From DASUAS01 sp963750045 (GTDB taxonomy: Bacteria; Actinomycetota; Acidimicrobiia; IMCC26256; DASPTH01): a DNA stretch of 64,000 bases. Below the pieces are notes generated by a model. That model saw only the letters and a program-made list of their open reading frames with translations. It searched no databases and had not been told where the DNA came from. Positions 7,956-16,132 of the stretch are shown here, piece by piece. Location of the stretch: NCBI GenBank assembly GCA_963750045.1, contig CAVVPD010000002.1:248001-312000 (forward strand). The letters are read 5' to 3'. The position numbers and the translations under genes were made by a program. Each line of letters starts with the position of its first letter. Position 1 is the first letter of the stretch.

Positions 7956-8342
7956 TCACAGATCGGAGAGGAGCGCTTGGACGACAAGGCGTCCGTCAGC
8001 GGATAGCGGGATTCCACTGCTCTCCGTGACGGCGGCGAGGGGAAGGGGCCCGTAGATGTGGGGGAACATCTCCTCGCCTCCGTTCGGGTTCTCTACCCGG
8101 ATCTCCGCTTGCACCCGGGAGGGATCGATCGTCAGCAGCACGACGTCTTCCCGACCGTGGAACATGGCATCTGCGACTGCCTGCACCTGGTTCGCGAACG
8201 AGCAATGTATGAAGCCCTCGTCTTCGAGCGACTTCCCGAGCGTCGAACGACGGTAGGCGGCGCGCTCTTTCGTCGTCTCGTACCACTCATCGCGGAGTGC
8301 CAAGTGGTAGATGCGGTCAGGATGATCGGCACGTCGCGACAC
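7956..8342 (-). CDS. DUF952 family protein
   Basis: A protein of about 128 residues that matches the DUF952 pattern well: RIYHLALRDEW at the start, SLEDEGFIHCSFANQVQAVA in the middle, then DVVLLTIDPSRVQAEIRVEN and EMFPHIYGPLPLAAV near the end. Family members are small cytosolic proteins of unknown function with invariant His, Cys and Phe-Pro-His residues, all present here. The frame is open upstream to 8507. The GTG at 8342 (MSRRADHPD) is preferred because it places the conserved YHL strand near the N-terminus as in the family. It is divergent from the glyoxalase-fold gene. Confidence 0.85.
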   Translation of the reverse strand: MSRRADHPDRIYHLALRDEWYETTKERAAYRRSTLGKSLEDEGFIHCSFANQVQAVADAMFHGREDVVLLTIDPSRVQAEIRVENPNGGEEMFPHIYGPLPLAAVTESSGIPLSADGRLVVQALLSDL

Positions 8343-8478
8343 GGTAAGAGCTTGGCCTGTTGGAGGGAGCGCCGCTACCCGGCGATGCGGGGACAGCCCC
8401 TTCCGAAATCCCTCGCCGGTTCCTGATTGCGCTGCGTACCGTTGCCGCCAAGCGCGGCTCGCGAAAGGATGAGAGCGA

Positions 8479-8847
8479 ATGCCTGTTCCGAAGCGGATCG
8501 GAATCACGGTGGATTGTCCGGACGCGGCACAGCTCGCCGCGTTCTGGGAACGCTGCCTCGGTTACACGCGCCGACCGGGCACGGCTGGGGGGCCGTACGT
8601 GACGCTCGAGAGAGGAGACGGGAGCCCGGACGGACCGCCGCTCCTGACCTTTCAGACCGTTCCGGAACCGAAGACGTCCAAGGCTCGAATTCACCTCGAC
8701 CTCTTCGTGGAACAGGCGCAGCCCCTCGTCGACGAAATGCGGGCCGCCGGCGCCTCGTTCGTGTCCCGCGCGGAAGCAGGCGACTGGACGACGCGCGTGT
8801 TACAGGACCCAGCCGGGAATGAGTTCTGCGTCATCGGACCCGACTGA
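8479..8847 (+). CDS. VOC family (glyoxalase/bleomycin-resistance-fold) protein
   Basis: A 122-residue single-domain vicinal-oxygen-chelate protein, starting at ATG after GAAAGGATGAGAG. It reads RIGITVDCPDAAQLAAFWER, then VTLERGDG, HLDLFV and DPAGNEFCVIGPD, the two beta-alpha-beta-beta-beta modules of the fold. The typical metal ligands (His of HLDLFV, Glu of GNEFCV) are present. The sequence resembles the actinobacterial PhnB-like or Glyoxalase_6 group, often annotated only as VOC protein. The substrate is unknown. Confidence 0.87.
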   Translation: MPVPKRIGITVDCPDAAQLAAFWERCLGYTRRPGTAGGPYVTLERGDGSPDGPPLLTFQTVPEPKTSKARIHLDLFVEQAQPLVDEMRAAGASFVSRAEAGDWTTRVLQDPAGNEFCVIGPD

Positions 8848-8962
8848 TCGAGAAGCGGTTCTGAACTGCTGAGATCCAACGGCTGCAGACAAATGCTCGG
8901 GACGTACGGCTGCCCCGAAGTGCCGATGAGGGACGTCGCTCTGGTCGGCTGACCCACAACAG

Positions 8963-10060
8963 CTAGGCGAGCAGCTCGCGCAGGGCGCCGAGGAGCGTGG
9001 TCACCGAGCGCTCGCGCGCCGAGTGCCCCATCAGCCCGATGCGCCACGCCTGGCCGGCGAAGCGGCCGAGTCCGCCACCGACCTCGATGCCGAACGTGTC
9101 GAGGAGCGCCTTGCGCAACGTGGCGTCGTCGGCGCCGTCGGGCAACCATGCCGTCGTGAGCTCGGGGAGCCGGTACCCGTCGGGCACCACGAGACGGAAG
9201 CCGAGGTCGGGCAGCGCCTGCTGGAGTCGCATGCCGGCCGCCCGGTGACGGGCCCAGGCCGCGTCGAGCCCCTCCTCGAGCAACGCGCCGAGCGCGGCGT
9301 GCAGGGCGAACACCATCGCCACCGGCGCGGTGTGGTGGTAGACGCGGCTGGCGCCGTCGACGTAGTTCGCGATGAGCGAGATGTCGAGGTACCAGGACTG
9401 GGGCGGGAGCGCTCGCGTACGCACGCGGTTGACCGCTCGTTCGGAGAACGTGACCGGCGACAGCCCGGGGGGCACGCCGAGGCACTTCTGCGTGCCCGAG
9501 TAGCTCGCGTCGACGCCCCACGCGTCGATCTCGACCGGGATCCCGCCCAGCGAGGTGACGGTGTCGACGACGAGGAGGGTTTCGGTCTCGCGCAACGCCG
9601 CGAGCGGCGCGATCTCGTTCTCGACGCCGGTGGAGGTCTCCGCGTGCACCACCGCGACGACGCGCGCTTCCGGACGAGCGCGCTGCGCGTCGAGGAGCCG
9701 TTGCGGCTCGAGCGGGAGTCCCCATTCCTCTTCGATGCGCACGACGTCGGCACCGCAGCGGCGGGCCACCTCACACATGCGGTCACCGAACACGCCGTTG
9801 GCGCCGATGATCGCGGTGTCCCCGGCTTCGAGGAGGTTGACGAAGCACGCCTCCATCCCCGCCGAGCCGGTACCGCTGACCGGGAAGGTCAGCTCGTTCG
9901 TGGTGCCGAAGACCGTGCGCAGCCGCGCCATCGTCTCGTCCATGATGGCCAGGAACTCCGGGTCCATGTGCCCGACCATCGGCCGACCGAGCGCGGCGAC
10001 GGCTTCCGGGTAGGGGTTCGACGGTCCGGGGCCGAGCAGCAGTCGATCGGTGATGGGCAT
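8963..10060 (-). CDS. Class V aminotransferase (alanine-glyoxylate / serine-pyruvate type)
   Basis: A 365-residue PLP-dependent aminotransferase of fold type I. It opens with LLLGPGPSNPYPEAVAAL, the typical start of alanine-glyoxylate aminotransferases. SGTGSAGMEA binds the cofactor phosphate, D166 lies in VVDTVTSLGG, and K192 in SGTQKCLGVPPG is the Schiff-base lysine. The C-terminal domain ends with GGLGRFAGQAWRIGLMGHSA, another family signature carrying the substrate-carboxylate Arg. It probably transaminates glyoxylate or serine; the exact donor cannot be read from sequence. The neighbours do not define a pathway. Confidence 0.9.
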   Translation of the reverse strand: MPITDRLLLGPGPSNPYPEAVAALGRPMVGHMDPEFLAIMDETMARLRTVFGTTNELTFPVSGTGSAGMEACFVNLLEAGDTAIIGANGVFGDRMCEVARRCGADVVRIEEEWGLPLEPQRLLDAQRARPEARVVAVVHAETSTGVENEIAPLAALRETETLLVVDTVTSLGGIPVEIDAWGVDASYSGTQKCLGVPPGLSPVTFSERAVNRVRTRALPPQSWYLDISLIANYVDGASRVYHHTAPVAMVFALHAALGALLEEGLDAAWARHRAAGMRLQQALPDLGFRLVVPDGYRLPELTTAWLPDGADDATLRKALLDTFGIEVGGGLGRFAGQAWRIGLMGHSARERSVTTLLGALRELLA

Positions 10061-10099
10061 CCGCGGAGCCTACGTCGCGGGCTCGGCGCGGCCCCGTTC

Positions 10100-10474
10100 C
10101 TAGACGCGCGCGAACACCGGGAACCAGTGCTGCAACAACTGGTTCACCTCGACGACGACGTCGTCACCGACCGTCAGGCCGCGAGCGATCTCTGCGGCAG
10201 CCCGCGCCACGGGGGTGACATCGACATCGGGCAGGTCGACGCCGCGCTCCTCGGCGACCCGCTGCACCGTCTGCGCGGCGTCCCACGCCGCTTGCGCCGC
10301 GTGACGGGTGCGGTGCGAGTGGCGCAGCGCGCGGTCGATCGCGATCGTCGCGCGCCAAGCGTCGACCTCGTCGCCTGCAGTGTCGTCGGCGAGCGAACGC
10401 GCGACGCGATGGATGTCGTCCACCGACAGACGCCGGAGGGCGGCGTGGAACTCGGTCAAGGTCATGACGCCCAT
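10100..10474 (-). CDS. Hypothetical protein, about 124 aa
   Basis: An all-helical cytosolic-looking protein (MTLTEFHAALRRLSVDDIHR and an Ala-rich HRTRHAAQAAWDAAQTVQRV helix). Two ATG codons, 10474 and 10465, are possible starts; the longer is given. There is no membrane segment or known motif. It lies downstream of ppx on the same strand with an 88-bp gap, and before the aminotransferase gene. Good codon bias supports a real gene of unknown function. Confidence 0.6.
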   Translation of the reverse strand: MGVMTLTEFHAALRRLSVDDIHRVARSLADDTAGDEVDAWRATIAIDRALRHSHRTRHAAQAAWDAAQTVQRVAEERGVDLPDVDVTPVARAAAEIARGLTVGDDVVVEVNQLLQHWFPVFARV

Positions 10475-10562
10475 TCTCGGCACAGAGTTGTGTCGAGGTG
10501 GGGGATTTACGGGTTCGGGACGCGCAATTCCCCGTGAACTGCGTGTTTCCTCGGGTGCCGCC

Positions 10563-11489
10563 TCAGACCTGGCTCCGGACGAGACCGTCGAGGATGTCCG
10601 ATTCCGACACCAACATGTCGTCGAAGCCGAGCACCCGGAAGATCCCCACCAGCACCGCCGCACCACCGACGATCACGTCGACCCGGCCGGCTTCGAGCCC
10701 GGGATTGTGGGCCCGCTGTTCGGCCGACTCGGTGGCGAGCGTGCGGAACACGTCTTCGGCGGCCTCCTTCGTGAGCCGGAAGTGGTGGATCCGCTCGGGG
10801 TCGTACCCGGGGAGACCCTGCTCCACCGCGGCGACGGTGGTGACCGTGCCCGCCAACCCCACGAGCGTCACCGCGTCGAGCGCGCTCGGGATCACCCGAG
10901 GCACTTCGGCGACGAGGTCGCGCACCACGGCCACCGCGTTCGACAACTCCTCGGGCGCAGGAGGATCGGAGTGGATGAACTGCTCGGTGATGCGCACACA
11001 TCCCATGTCGAGCGACACGAGCCCGACGGGTGCGTCGGTGCCGAGCACGAATTCGGTGGAGCCGCCACCGATGTCGACGACGAGGTAGGGCGCTGGGGCC
11101 TCGAGATCGGCGGTCGCGCCGAGGAACGACAGTGCGGCCTCCTCCTCGCCCGAGAGCAACTCGGGGGTGACACCGAGCGCGTCGTGCGCGGCGATGAAGA
11201 AGACCTCGCGGTTCGTGGCGTCGCGCGCCGCGCTGGTGGCAGTGGCACGCACTTCGGTCACGCCGTGCTCGGCGAGCGCGTCGCGGTATTCACGGAGCAC
11301 GGTCACGGTCCGCTCGATGGCTTCGGGCGCGAGCGCACGCGTGCGGTCGACACCTTGCCCGAGCCGGGTGATGCGCATGCGCCGGTCGAGCGGCACGACC
11401 TTCGCGTCGCGCGGGGACGCGCCGTCGACCTCGGCGACGAGCAGGCGCACGGAGTTGGTCCCGATGTCGACCGCCGCCACCCGGCTCAC
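10563..11489 (-). CDS. ppx: Exopolyphosphatase / guanosine pentaphosphate phosphohydrolase family
   Basis: A 308-residue member of the Ppx/GppA family (ASKHA fold), which hydrolyses polyphosphate or pppGpp. The first phosphate loop AAVDIGTNSVRLLVAE is at the N-terminus, ATSAARDATNR in the middle and the second loop VVDIGGGSTEFVLG follows; LAGTVTTVAAVE is the adenosine-like motif. The short, two-domain form is typical of actinobacterial Ppx proteins. The GTG start overlaps the DUF501 stop (GTGA), so the two are translationally coupled. The ftsB-DUF501-ppx order matches Rv1024-Rv1026 of M. tuberculosis. Confidence 0.92.
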   Translation of the reverse strand: MSRVAAVDIGTNSVRLLVAEVDGASPRDAKVVPLDRRMRITRLGQGVDRTRALAPEAIERTVTVLREYRDALAEHGVTEVRATATSAARDATNREVFFIAAHDALGVTPELLSGEEEAALSFLGATADLEAPAPYLVVDIGGGSTEFVLGTDAPVGLVSLDMGCVRITEQFIHSDPPAPEELSNAVAVVRDLVAEVPRVIPSALDAVTLVGLAGTVTTVAAVEQGLPGYDPERIHHFRLTKEAAEDVFRTLATESAEQRAHNPGLEAGRVDVIVGGAAVLVGIFRVLGFDDMLVSESDILDGLVRSQV

Positions 11490-11986
11490 GCCCGCTCCCG
11501 TCGAAGCTGTGTCGTCGCTGCGACTCCCGCACGGCGGAGGGACGCCTGTTCGAGTTGGTCGTGGGTCCAGCGGCCGACGGGGTCGTCGCCACCCGCGAGG
11601 AAGTACGCATAGTGGGCGTGGAGGCATTTGACGCCGGCCCGGGTGCCACCGACGCCGCCCGACGGGCGGGGCCCGAGGCGATCGGCGGGGATCAAGGCGT
11701 CACGCTCGGCGGCGTAGCGCTCGTGCGCGACCTCCAGCGCCGCGGAATCGACCGCCGCCTGGCCCCGGCGCACGCCGCCGGCCGCCTCGAGGCGGGAGAC
11801 CGCGACGCCGAGCGCAGCGTCGACCAGCCAGTAGCGGGTGGGCATGGGCGTGCCGTCACGGGTGAACGGCGCATTGCGCACCACGGCAGGACCGCCAGCT
11901 GCGTTGCGCACCACGACCTCGAACTCGGCTTGTGGCTCGCGCCCGAGCAGCGCGGCGAGCGCGGCGACATCGTCGGGAGCGGCCAT
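11486..11986 (-). CDS. DUF501 domain-containing protein
   Basis: A 166-residue protein with the DUF501 pattern: LLGREPQAEFEVVVRNAAGG, PTRYWLVDAALGVAVSRLEA, RLGPRPSGGVGGTRAGVKCL and HAHYAYFLAGGDDPVGRW. The Cys-Leu-His-Ala-His block is the invariant feature of the family, whose function is unknown. It is sandwiched between ftsB and ppx, the conserved actinobacterial order (Rv1025 in M. tuberculosis). ATG at 11986 is used; a GTG at 11992 is possible. Confidence 0.9.
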   Translation of the reverse strand: MAAPDDVAALAALLGREPQAEFEVVVRNAAGGPAVVRNAPFTRDGTPMPTRYWLVDAALGVAVSRLEAAGGVRRGQAAVDSAALEVAHERYAAERDALIPADRLGPRPSGGVGGTRAGVKCLHAHYAYFLAGGDDPVGRWTHDQLEQASLRRAGVAATTQLRRERA

Positions 11987-12009
11987 GGCCACATTCTACG
12001 AGGCGACCG

Positions 12010-12442
12010 CTACGGAGCCGGCTGGGTGGTCGAGGCCTCCGGGGGAAGCGTCGACGTGGTGGGCGCGGGCAGGATCACGAACGCCCGCTCCCCCGGCTTC
12101 ACCAGGCCGTACTTCTCGCGCGCGAGCTTCTCGATCTCGGAGTCGGTGCGGAGCTTCTTCGTCTCGCGTGCCATCCGCCGCGTTCTCGGACTGCAGGAGC
12201 TCCAACTGCGCCTGCGCCTTGCCGGTCGCGGCGCGTTGGTCGAGGAAGGTGCGCGTCGGATACACGAACGCGAACAGCAGACCGACGAGCACGACGAGGA
12301 AGAGCGCGGCGCGCATCGACGGCATCCGCCCCGCGCGCGGTTCCTTCGTGGCCTCCCGCGCCGGTACGTTCGGCTTCGCCCTCGGCGCGGGTTTGGCCCG
12401 TGCCGCCTTCCGGCGACGCGGCCCCTCAGGCACCGTGGCCAC
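12010..12442 (-). CDS. ftsB: Septum formation initiator FtsB/DivIC-like protein, frameshifted
   Basis: A small bitopic division protein of the FtsB/DivIC family. It has a basic N-terminus with Arg, Lys and Ala, a transmembrane helix (MRAALFLVVLVGLLFAFVYP) at about residues 43-62, then a coiled coil (LDQRAATGKAQAQLELLQSE). Near 12180 the frame breaks. In the neighbouring frame the coiled coil continues as MARETKKLRTDSEIEKLARE followed by KYGLVKPGERAFVILP, the family's conserved end, with stop at 12010. Both halves are intact, so a single indel, probably a sequence error, is likeliest because the gene is usually essential. Its start overlaps the eno end by 17 bp. Confidence 0.85.
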
Positions 12443-13715
12443 CGGCCGGCAACGCGGCGCGCCCGAGGTACACGGCGACCGGGCCCAGCTCCTCCTCGAT
12501 GCGGAGCAACTGGTTGTACTTGGCGACCCGGTCGCTGCGCGCCGGCGCGCCCGCCTTGATCTGGCCGCAGTTCGTGGCCACGGCGAGATCGGCGATGGTG
12601 GAGTCCTCGGTCTCGCCCGAGCGGTGCGAGATCATCGCGGTGTACCCGTGGCGTTCTGCGACCAGCATCGTGTCGAGCGTCTCCGAGAGCGTGCCGATCT
12701 GGTTGACCTTCACCAGGATCGAGTTCGCGACGTCGAGCTCGATCCCGCGCTCGAGCCGCTCGACGTCGGTCACGAACAGGTCGTCGCCGACGAGCTGCAC
12801 GCGGGAGCCGAGCCGTTCCGACATGGCGATCCAGCCGTCCCAGTCGTCCTCCGACATCCCGTCCTCGACCGAGACGATCGGATAGCGGTCACAGAGCTGC
12901 ACCAGACGGTCGGCCCACTCGGTCGGCGAGTACTCGGCACCCTCGCCGGCGAGCACGTAGCGGCCGTCGTGGAACAGCTCGGTGGACGCGACGTCGAGCG
13001 CCAGCGCGATCTCTTCGCCGGGCGAGTAGCCGGCGGCTTCGATGGCCGCGAGCAGCAGCGTGAGGGCTTCCTCGTTCGACGGCAGGCTCGGCGCGAAACC
13101 ACCTTCGTCGCCGAGCGCGGTCGCGAGACCGCGGTCCTTGAGGAGTCCCTTGAGCGCGTGGTACGTCTCGACCCCCCACCGCAGGGCTTCGGCGAAGCTC
13201 GCGGCACCGACGGGTGCGAGCATGAACTCCTGCACGTCGACGTTGGAGTCGGCGTGCGCCCCTCCGTTGAGGACGTTCATGAACGGGACCGGCAGCACGT
13301 GCGCGTTCGCGCCACCCACGTAGCGGTAGAGCGGGAGCTCCGCCTCGTCGGCCGCGGCCTTCGCGGCGGCGAGCGACACTCCGAGGATCGCGTTGGCGCC
13401 GAGGCGCGACTTGCCGTCGGTACCGTCGAGCGAGATCAGCTCGTCGTCGAGGAGCCGCTGGTCGGCAGCATCGATGCCGACGATGGCGTCGGCGATCTCC
13501 GTGTTCACGTGTTCGACCGCGCGACGCACGCCCTTGCCGCCGTAGCGCTCGCCACCGTCGCGCAGCTCGTGGGCTTCGTGCGCGCCGGTGCTCGCCCCGC
13601 TCGGGACGATGGCCCGGCCCTGCGCACCGGACAGCAGCTCGACGTCGACCTCGACGGTAGGGTTTCCCCGGGAGTCGAGGACCTCGCGGCCCAGGATCTC
13701 CACGATCGTGCTCAT
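12426..13715 (-). CDS. eno: Enolase
   Basis: A 429-residue phosphopyruvate hydratase that converts 2-phosphoglycerate to phosphoenolpyruvate. It begins MSTIVEILGREVLDSRGNPT, the invariant enolase N-terminus. Further blocks are GASTGAHEAHELRDGG (mobile loop), ALGDEGGFAP, the metal-binding VEDGMSEDDW, the catalytic lysine region VKVNQIGTL and SHRSGETEDSTIADLA. Length is standard and the frame is intact. It starts only 34 bp from the divergent P450 start and its end overlaps ftsB, so the minus-strand unit is eno-ftsB-DUF501-ppx. Confidence 0.98.
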   Translation of the reverse strand: MSTIVEILGREVLDSRGNPTVEVDVELLSGAQGRAIVPSGASTGAHEAHELRDGGERYGGKGVRRAVEHVNTEIADAIVGIDAADQRLLDDELISLDGTDGKSRLGANAILGVSLAAAKAAADEAELPLYRYVGGANAHVLPVPFMNVLNGGAHADSNVDVQEFMLAPVGAASFAEALRWGVETYHALKGLLKDRGLATALGDEGGFAPSLPSNEEALTLLLAAIEAAGYSPGEEIALALDVASTELFHDGRYVLAGEGAEYSPTEWADRLVQLCDRYPIVSVEDGMSEDDWDGWIAMSERLGSRVQLVGDDLFVTDVERLERGIELDVANSILVKVNQIGTLSETLDTMLVAERHGYTAMISHRSGETEDSTIADLAVATNCGQIKAGAPARSDRVAKYNQLLRIEEELGPVAVYLGRAALPAGGHGA

Positions 13716-13749
13716 TTGCGCGAATCCTTCGGTAACTACTGGGGCTGAT

Positions 13750-15036
13750 GTGACCAGTGAGCCTACGAGACGGAGCGGAGGTGTGGGCGGAGCCCGGGAC
13801 GCCGAAGCCGAGTCGACCGTCAGCAGGCCCTTCAACCCCTTCGAGCCGGGCTTCACCGACGACCCCTACCCCCAGTACGCCGAGCTCTGCGCCACCGACC
13901 CGGTGCAGCACACCCCTCTCGGCCTGTGGGCGCTGTTCCGCTACGACGACGCGGTCCGGCTGCTGCGCGACCCGCGCCTCAGCGTCGAGGACGAGAGCGT
14001 CGTCGGGACGAATCCGAGGGCCGAGCTGCGGGAACAGATCCTCGGCAGCCGCCAGGAACGAGGCACCCACCAGATCCTGAACCTGGACCCCCCGGATCAC
14101 ACCCGGCTCCGCGGTCTGGTGCAGAAGGTCTTCACGCCCCGAGTCGTCGAACAGCTCGCGCCACGGGTGCAGACGCTCGTCGACGAGGCCCTCGACGCGG
14201 TCGTTGCGCGCGGCGGCGAGATGGACGTGATCGCCGATCTCGCCTTCCCGCTGCCGTTCCGGGTGATCTCGGAGATGCTCGGCATGCCTGGCACCGATCA
14301 GGACCAGCTGCGCGACTGGGCGCACACCCTCACCCTGGGCCTCGAGCCGTTGCTGGCGATCCAGCACATGGACGAGATCCTCGTGGCCTCGGACCACCTC
14401 AACGAGCACGTGCTCGACGCGATCGAGTGGAAGCGCGCCAATCCGGCCGACGACCTCCTCTCCGCACTCATCGCCGCGGAGCACGACGGCGATCGTCTCT
14501 CCCCCGCCGAGCTGCTCGACCAGGTCATCCTGCTCTACATCGCCGGCCACGAGACGACCGTGAACCTGATCGGGAACGGCACGCTCGCGCTGCTGCGCAA
14601 CCGGGCACAGCTCGAACGGTGGCGCGACGATCCGTCACTCGACGCCAACGCCGTCGACGAGCTGCTGCGCTACGACTGCCCGGTGCAGTTCTCGCGGCGA
14701 GTCACGACCACCGCGCTCGAGATCGGTGACCACACGATCGGGGCAGGGGTCTTCGTGCTCACGTGCCTGGCGTCGGCGAACCGCGACCCCGCCAAGTGGG
14801 GCGACGACGCTCCGGCGCTCGACATCGGGCGCGCCGGGGCCGCCCAGCACCTCGCGTTCGGCTCGGGGATCCACCATTGCCTCGGCGCCGCCCTGGCCCG
14901 GCTCGAGGGGCGCGTGGCGATGGGCACGCTCATCCGGCGTTTCCCGCAGCTGGAGCTGGTCACCGACCGGCCCGCCTGGAACGGTCGGCTCGTGCTGCGC
15001 GGTCTCGACGCCCTCCCGGTCGTCGTCGGCGGCTGA
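13750..15036 (+). CDS. Cytochrome P450
   Basis: A soluble bacterial P450 monooxygenase of about 428 residues. The I-helix oxygen-binding motif AGHETT is at about 265-270, the K-helix motif ExxR appears as DELLRYDCPV, and the haem loop FGSGIHHCLGAALARLEG carries the axial Cys377. The early NPFEPGFTDDPYPQYAEL segment is typical of CYP107/CYP197-like actinobacterial enzymes. GTG at 13750 is used; GTG at 13783, with GGAG upstream, is an alternative. Substrate unknown; no ferredoxin gene adjoins it. Confidence 0.93.
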   Translation: MTSEPTRRSGGVGGARDAEAESTVSRPFNPFEPGFTDDPYPQYAELCATDPVQHTPLGLWALFRYDDAVRLLRDPRLSVEDESVVGTNPRAELREQILGSRQERGTHQILNLDPPDHTRLRGLVQKVFTPRVVEQLAPRVQTLVDEALDAVVARGGEMDVIADLAFPLPFRVISEMLGMPGTDQDQLRDWAHTLTLGLEPLLAIQHMDEILVASDHLNEHVLDAIEWKRANPADDLLSALIAAEHDGDRLSPAELLDQVILLYIAGHETTVNLIGNGTLALLRNRAQLERWRDDPSLDANAVDELLRYDCPVQFSRRVTTTALEIGDHTIGAGVFVLTCLASANRDPAKWGDDAPALDIGRAGAAQHLAFGSGIHHCLGAALARLEGRVAMGTLIRRFPQLELVTDRPAWNGRLVLRGLDALPVVVGG

Positions 15037-15045
15037 TCGGCCGGA

Positions 15046-15065
15046 ATAGTTGTGTGAGCAACTAT
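15046..15065. promoter_or_regulatory. Perfect palindrome upstream of the pirin gene
   Basis: ATAGTTG-tgtgag-CAACTAT is a perfect 7-bp-arm inverted repeat between the P450 stop and the pirin start. Sites of the TAGTTGN(n)CAACTA type are common operators of MarR-family repressors, so this may control the pirin gene. It could alternatively act as a weak hairpin after the P450 gene. No MarR gene is present in the window. Confidence 0.5.
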
Positions 15066-15108
15066 GTTGTGACGGGGTGACCAGTCAGTCCCGACCCGGG
15101 AGGCCGCC

Positions 15109-16074
15109 ATGCCGGCAGTGACCGTCGACAACCCGCTCGTGCTCCCGCGCATCCCGCGTCCCGACCCTGCGACCGCCAGGGCGCGGGCGGCGCTGCGCAC
15201 GGTCGCCGCGCACCACGCCGTCGAGGGCGCAGGCTTCGAGGTGTGGCGCCCCTTCCCGGGCGGACTCGACCTCCACGAGACCGACCCCTTCCTCCTCCTC
15301 GACCAGCTCGGCCCGGTCGAGTACGGGCCCGACGAGGCGGTCGGTGCGCCCTGGCACCCGCATCGTGGCTTCGAGACCGTCACCTACGTGCTCGACGGCG
15401 AGATCGCGCACCACGACTCCAACGGTGGGGGCGGCGTCATCGGCGAGGGCGACACGCAGTGGATGACCGCCGGCGGCGGGATCCTGCACGACGAGGTGCC
15501 CAGCGAGCGAGCGCTACGCGAGGGTGGGCCATCGCACGGCATCCAGCTCTGGGTGAACCTTCCGTCGTCCTTGAAGTTCACGCCGCCGCGCTACCAGGCC
15601 ATCACCGGCGACCGCCTCGTGCTCCTGACGTCCGACGACGGTGGCGCACTCGTGCGTCTCATCGCCGGCGACCTCGCCGGTCATCCGGGCCCGGGCGACA
15701 CCCACACCCCTATCACGTACGCGCACGCGACCGTCACGCCGGGCGCGCAGCTCAGCGTCCCGTGGAACCCCGGCTTCACCGCGATGGCCTACGTGCTGCT
15801 CGGTCAGGGCTACGCCGGCGAGGAGGGTCGCCCCGTCTCGGACCACCAGCTCGTGACGTTCGGCCCGGGTGACGCGCTCACCCTGCGCGCCGCCGACCGT
15901 CAGGAGGGACCGTCGGACACGCTCGAGGTCCTGCTCCTCGGCGGGATGCCCATCCGCGAGCCCATCGCGCACTACGGGCCGTTCGTGATGAACACCCGGG
16001 AGGAGATCGTCCAGGCTGTCGACGACTTCAATGCCGGCCGCATGGGCACCGTCCCCGCCGTCGACCTCGGCTGA
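15109..16074 (+). CDS. Pirin family protein
   Basis: A 321-residue bicupin of the pirin family, iron-binding proteins some of which have quercetinase activity. The N-terminal cupin shows the metal-ligand block PWHPHRGFETVTYVLDGEIA with two His, followed by HHDSNGGGGVIGEGDTQWMT and AGGGILHDEVPSE, where the remaining His and Glu ligands sit. HGIQLWVNLPSSLKFTPPRY is another signature. A strong GGGAGG ribosome site precedes the ATG. The upstream palindrome suggests stress- or ligand-dependent control. The exact activity is unknown. Confidence 0.92.
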   Translation: MPAVTVDNPLVLPRIPRPDPATARARAALRTVAAHHAVEGAGFEVWRPFPGGLDLHETDPFLLLDQLGPVEYGPDEAVGAPWHPHRGFETVTYVLDGEIAHHDSNGGGGVIGEGDTQWMTAGGGILHDEVPSERALREGGPSHGIQLWVNLPSSLKFTPPRYQAITGDRLVLLTSDDGGALVRLIAGDLAGHPGPGDTHTPITYAHATVTPGAQLSVPWNPGFTAMAYVLLGQGYAGEEGRPVSDHQLVTFGPGDALTLRAADRQEGPSDTLEVLLLGGMPIREPIAHYGPFVMNTREEIVQAVDDFNAGRMGTVPAVDLG

Positions 16075-16132
16075 TCCTCCCGAGCATGCGGCGATCGGGG
16101 GGCTTCTGCGACACCGGATCGACACATGTTCG

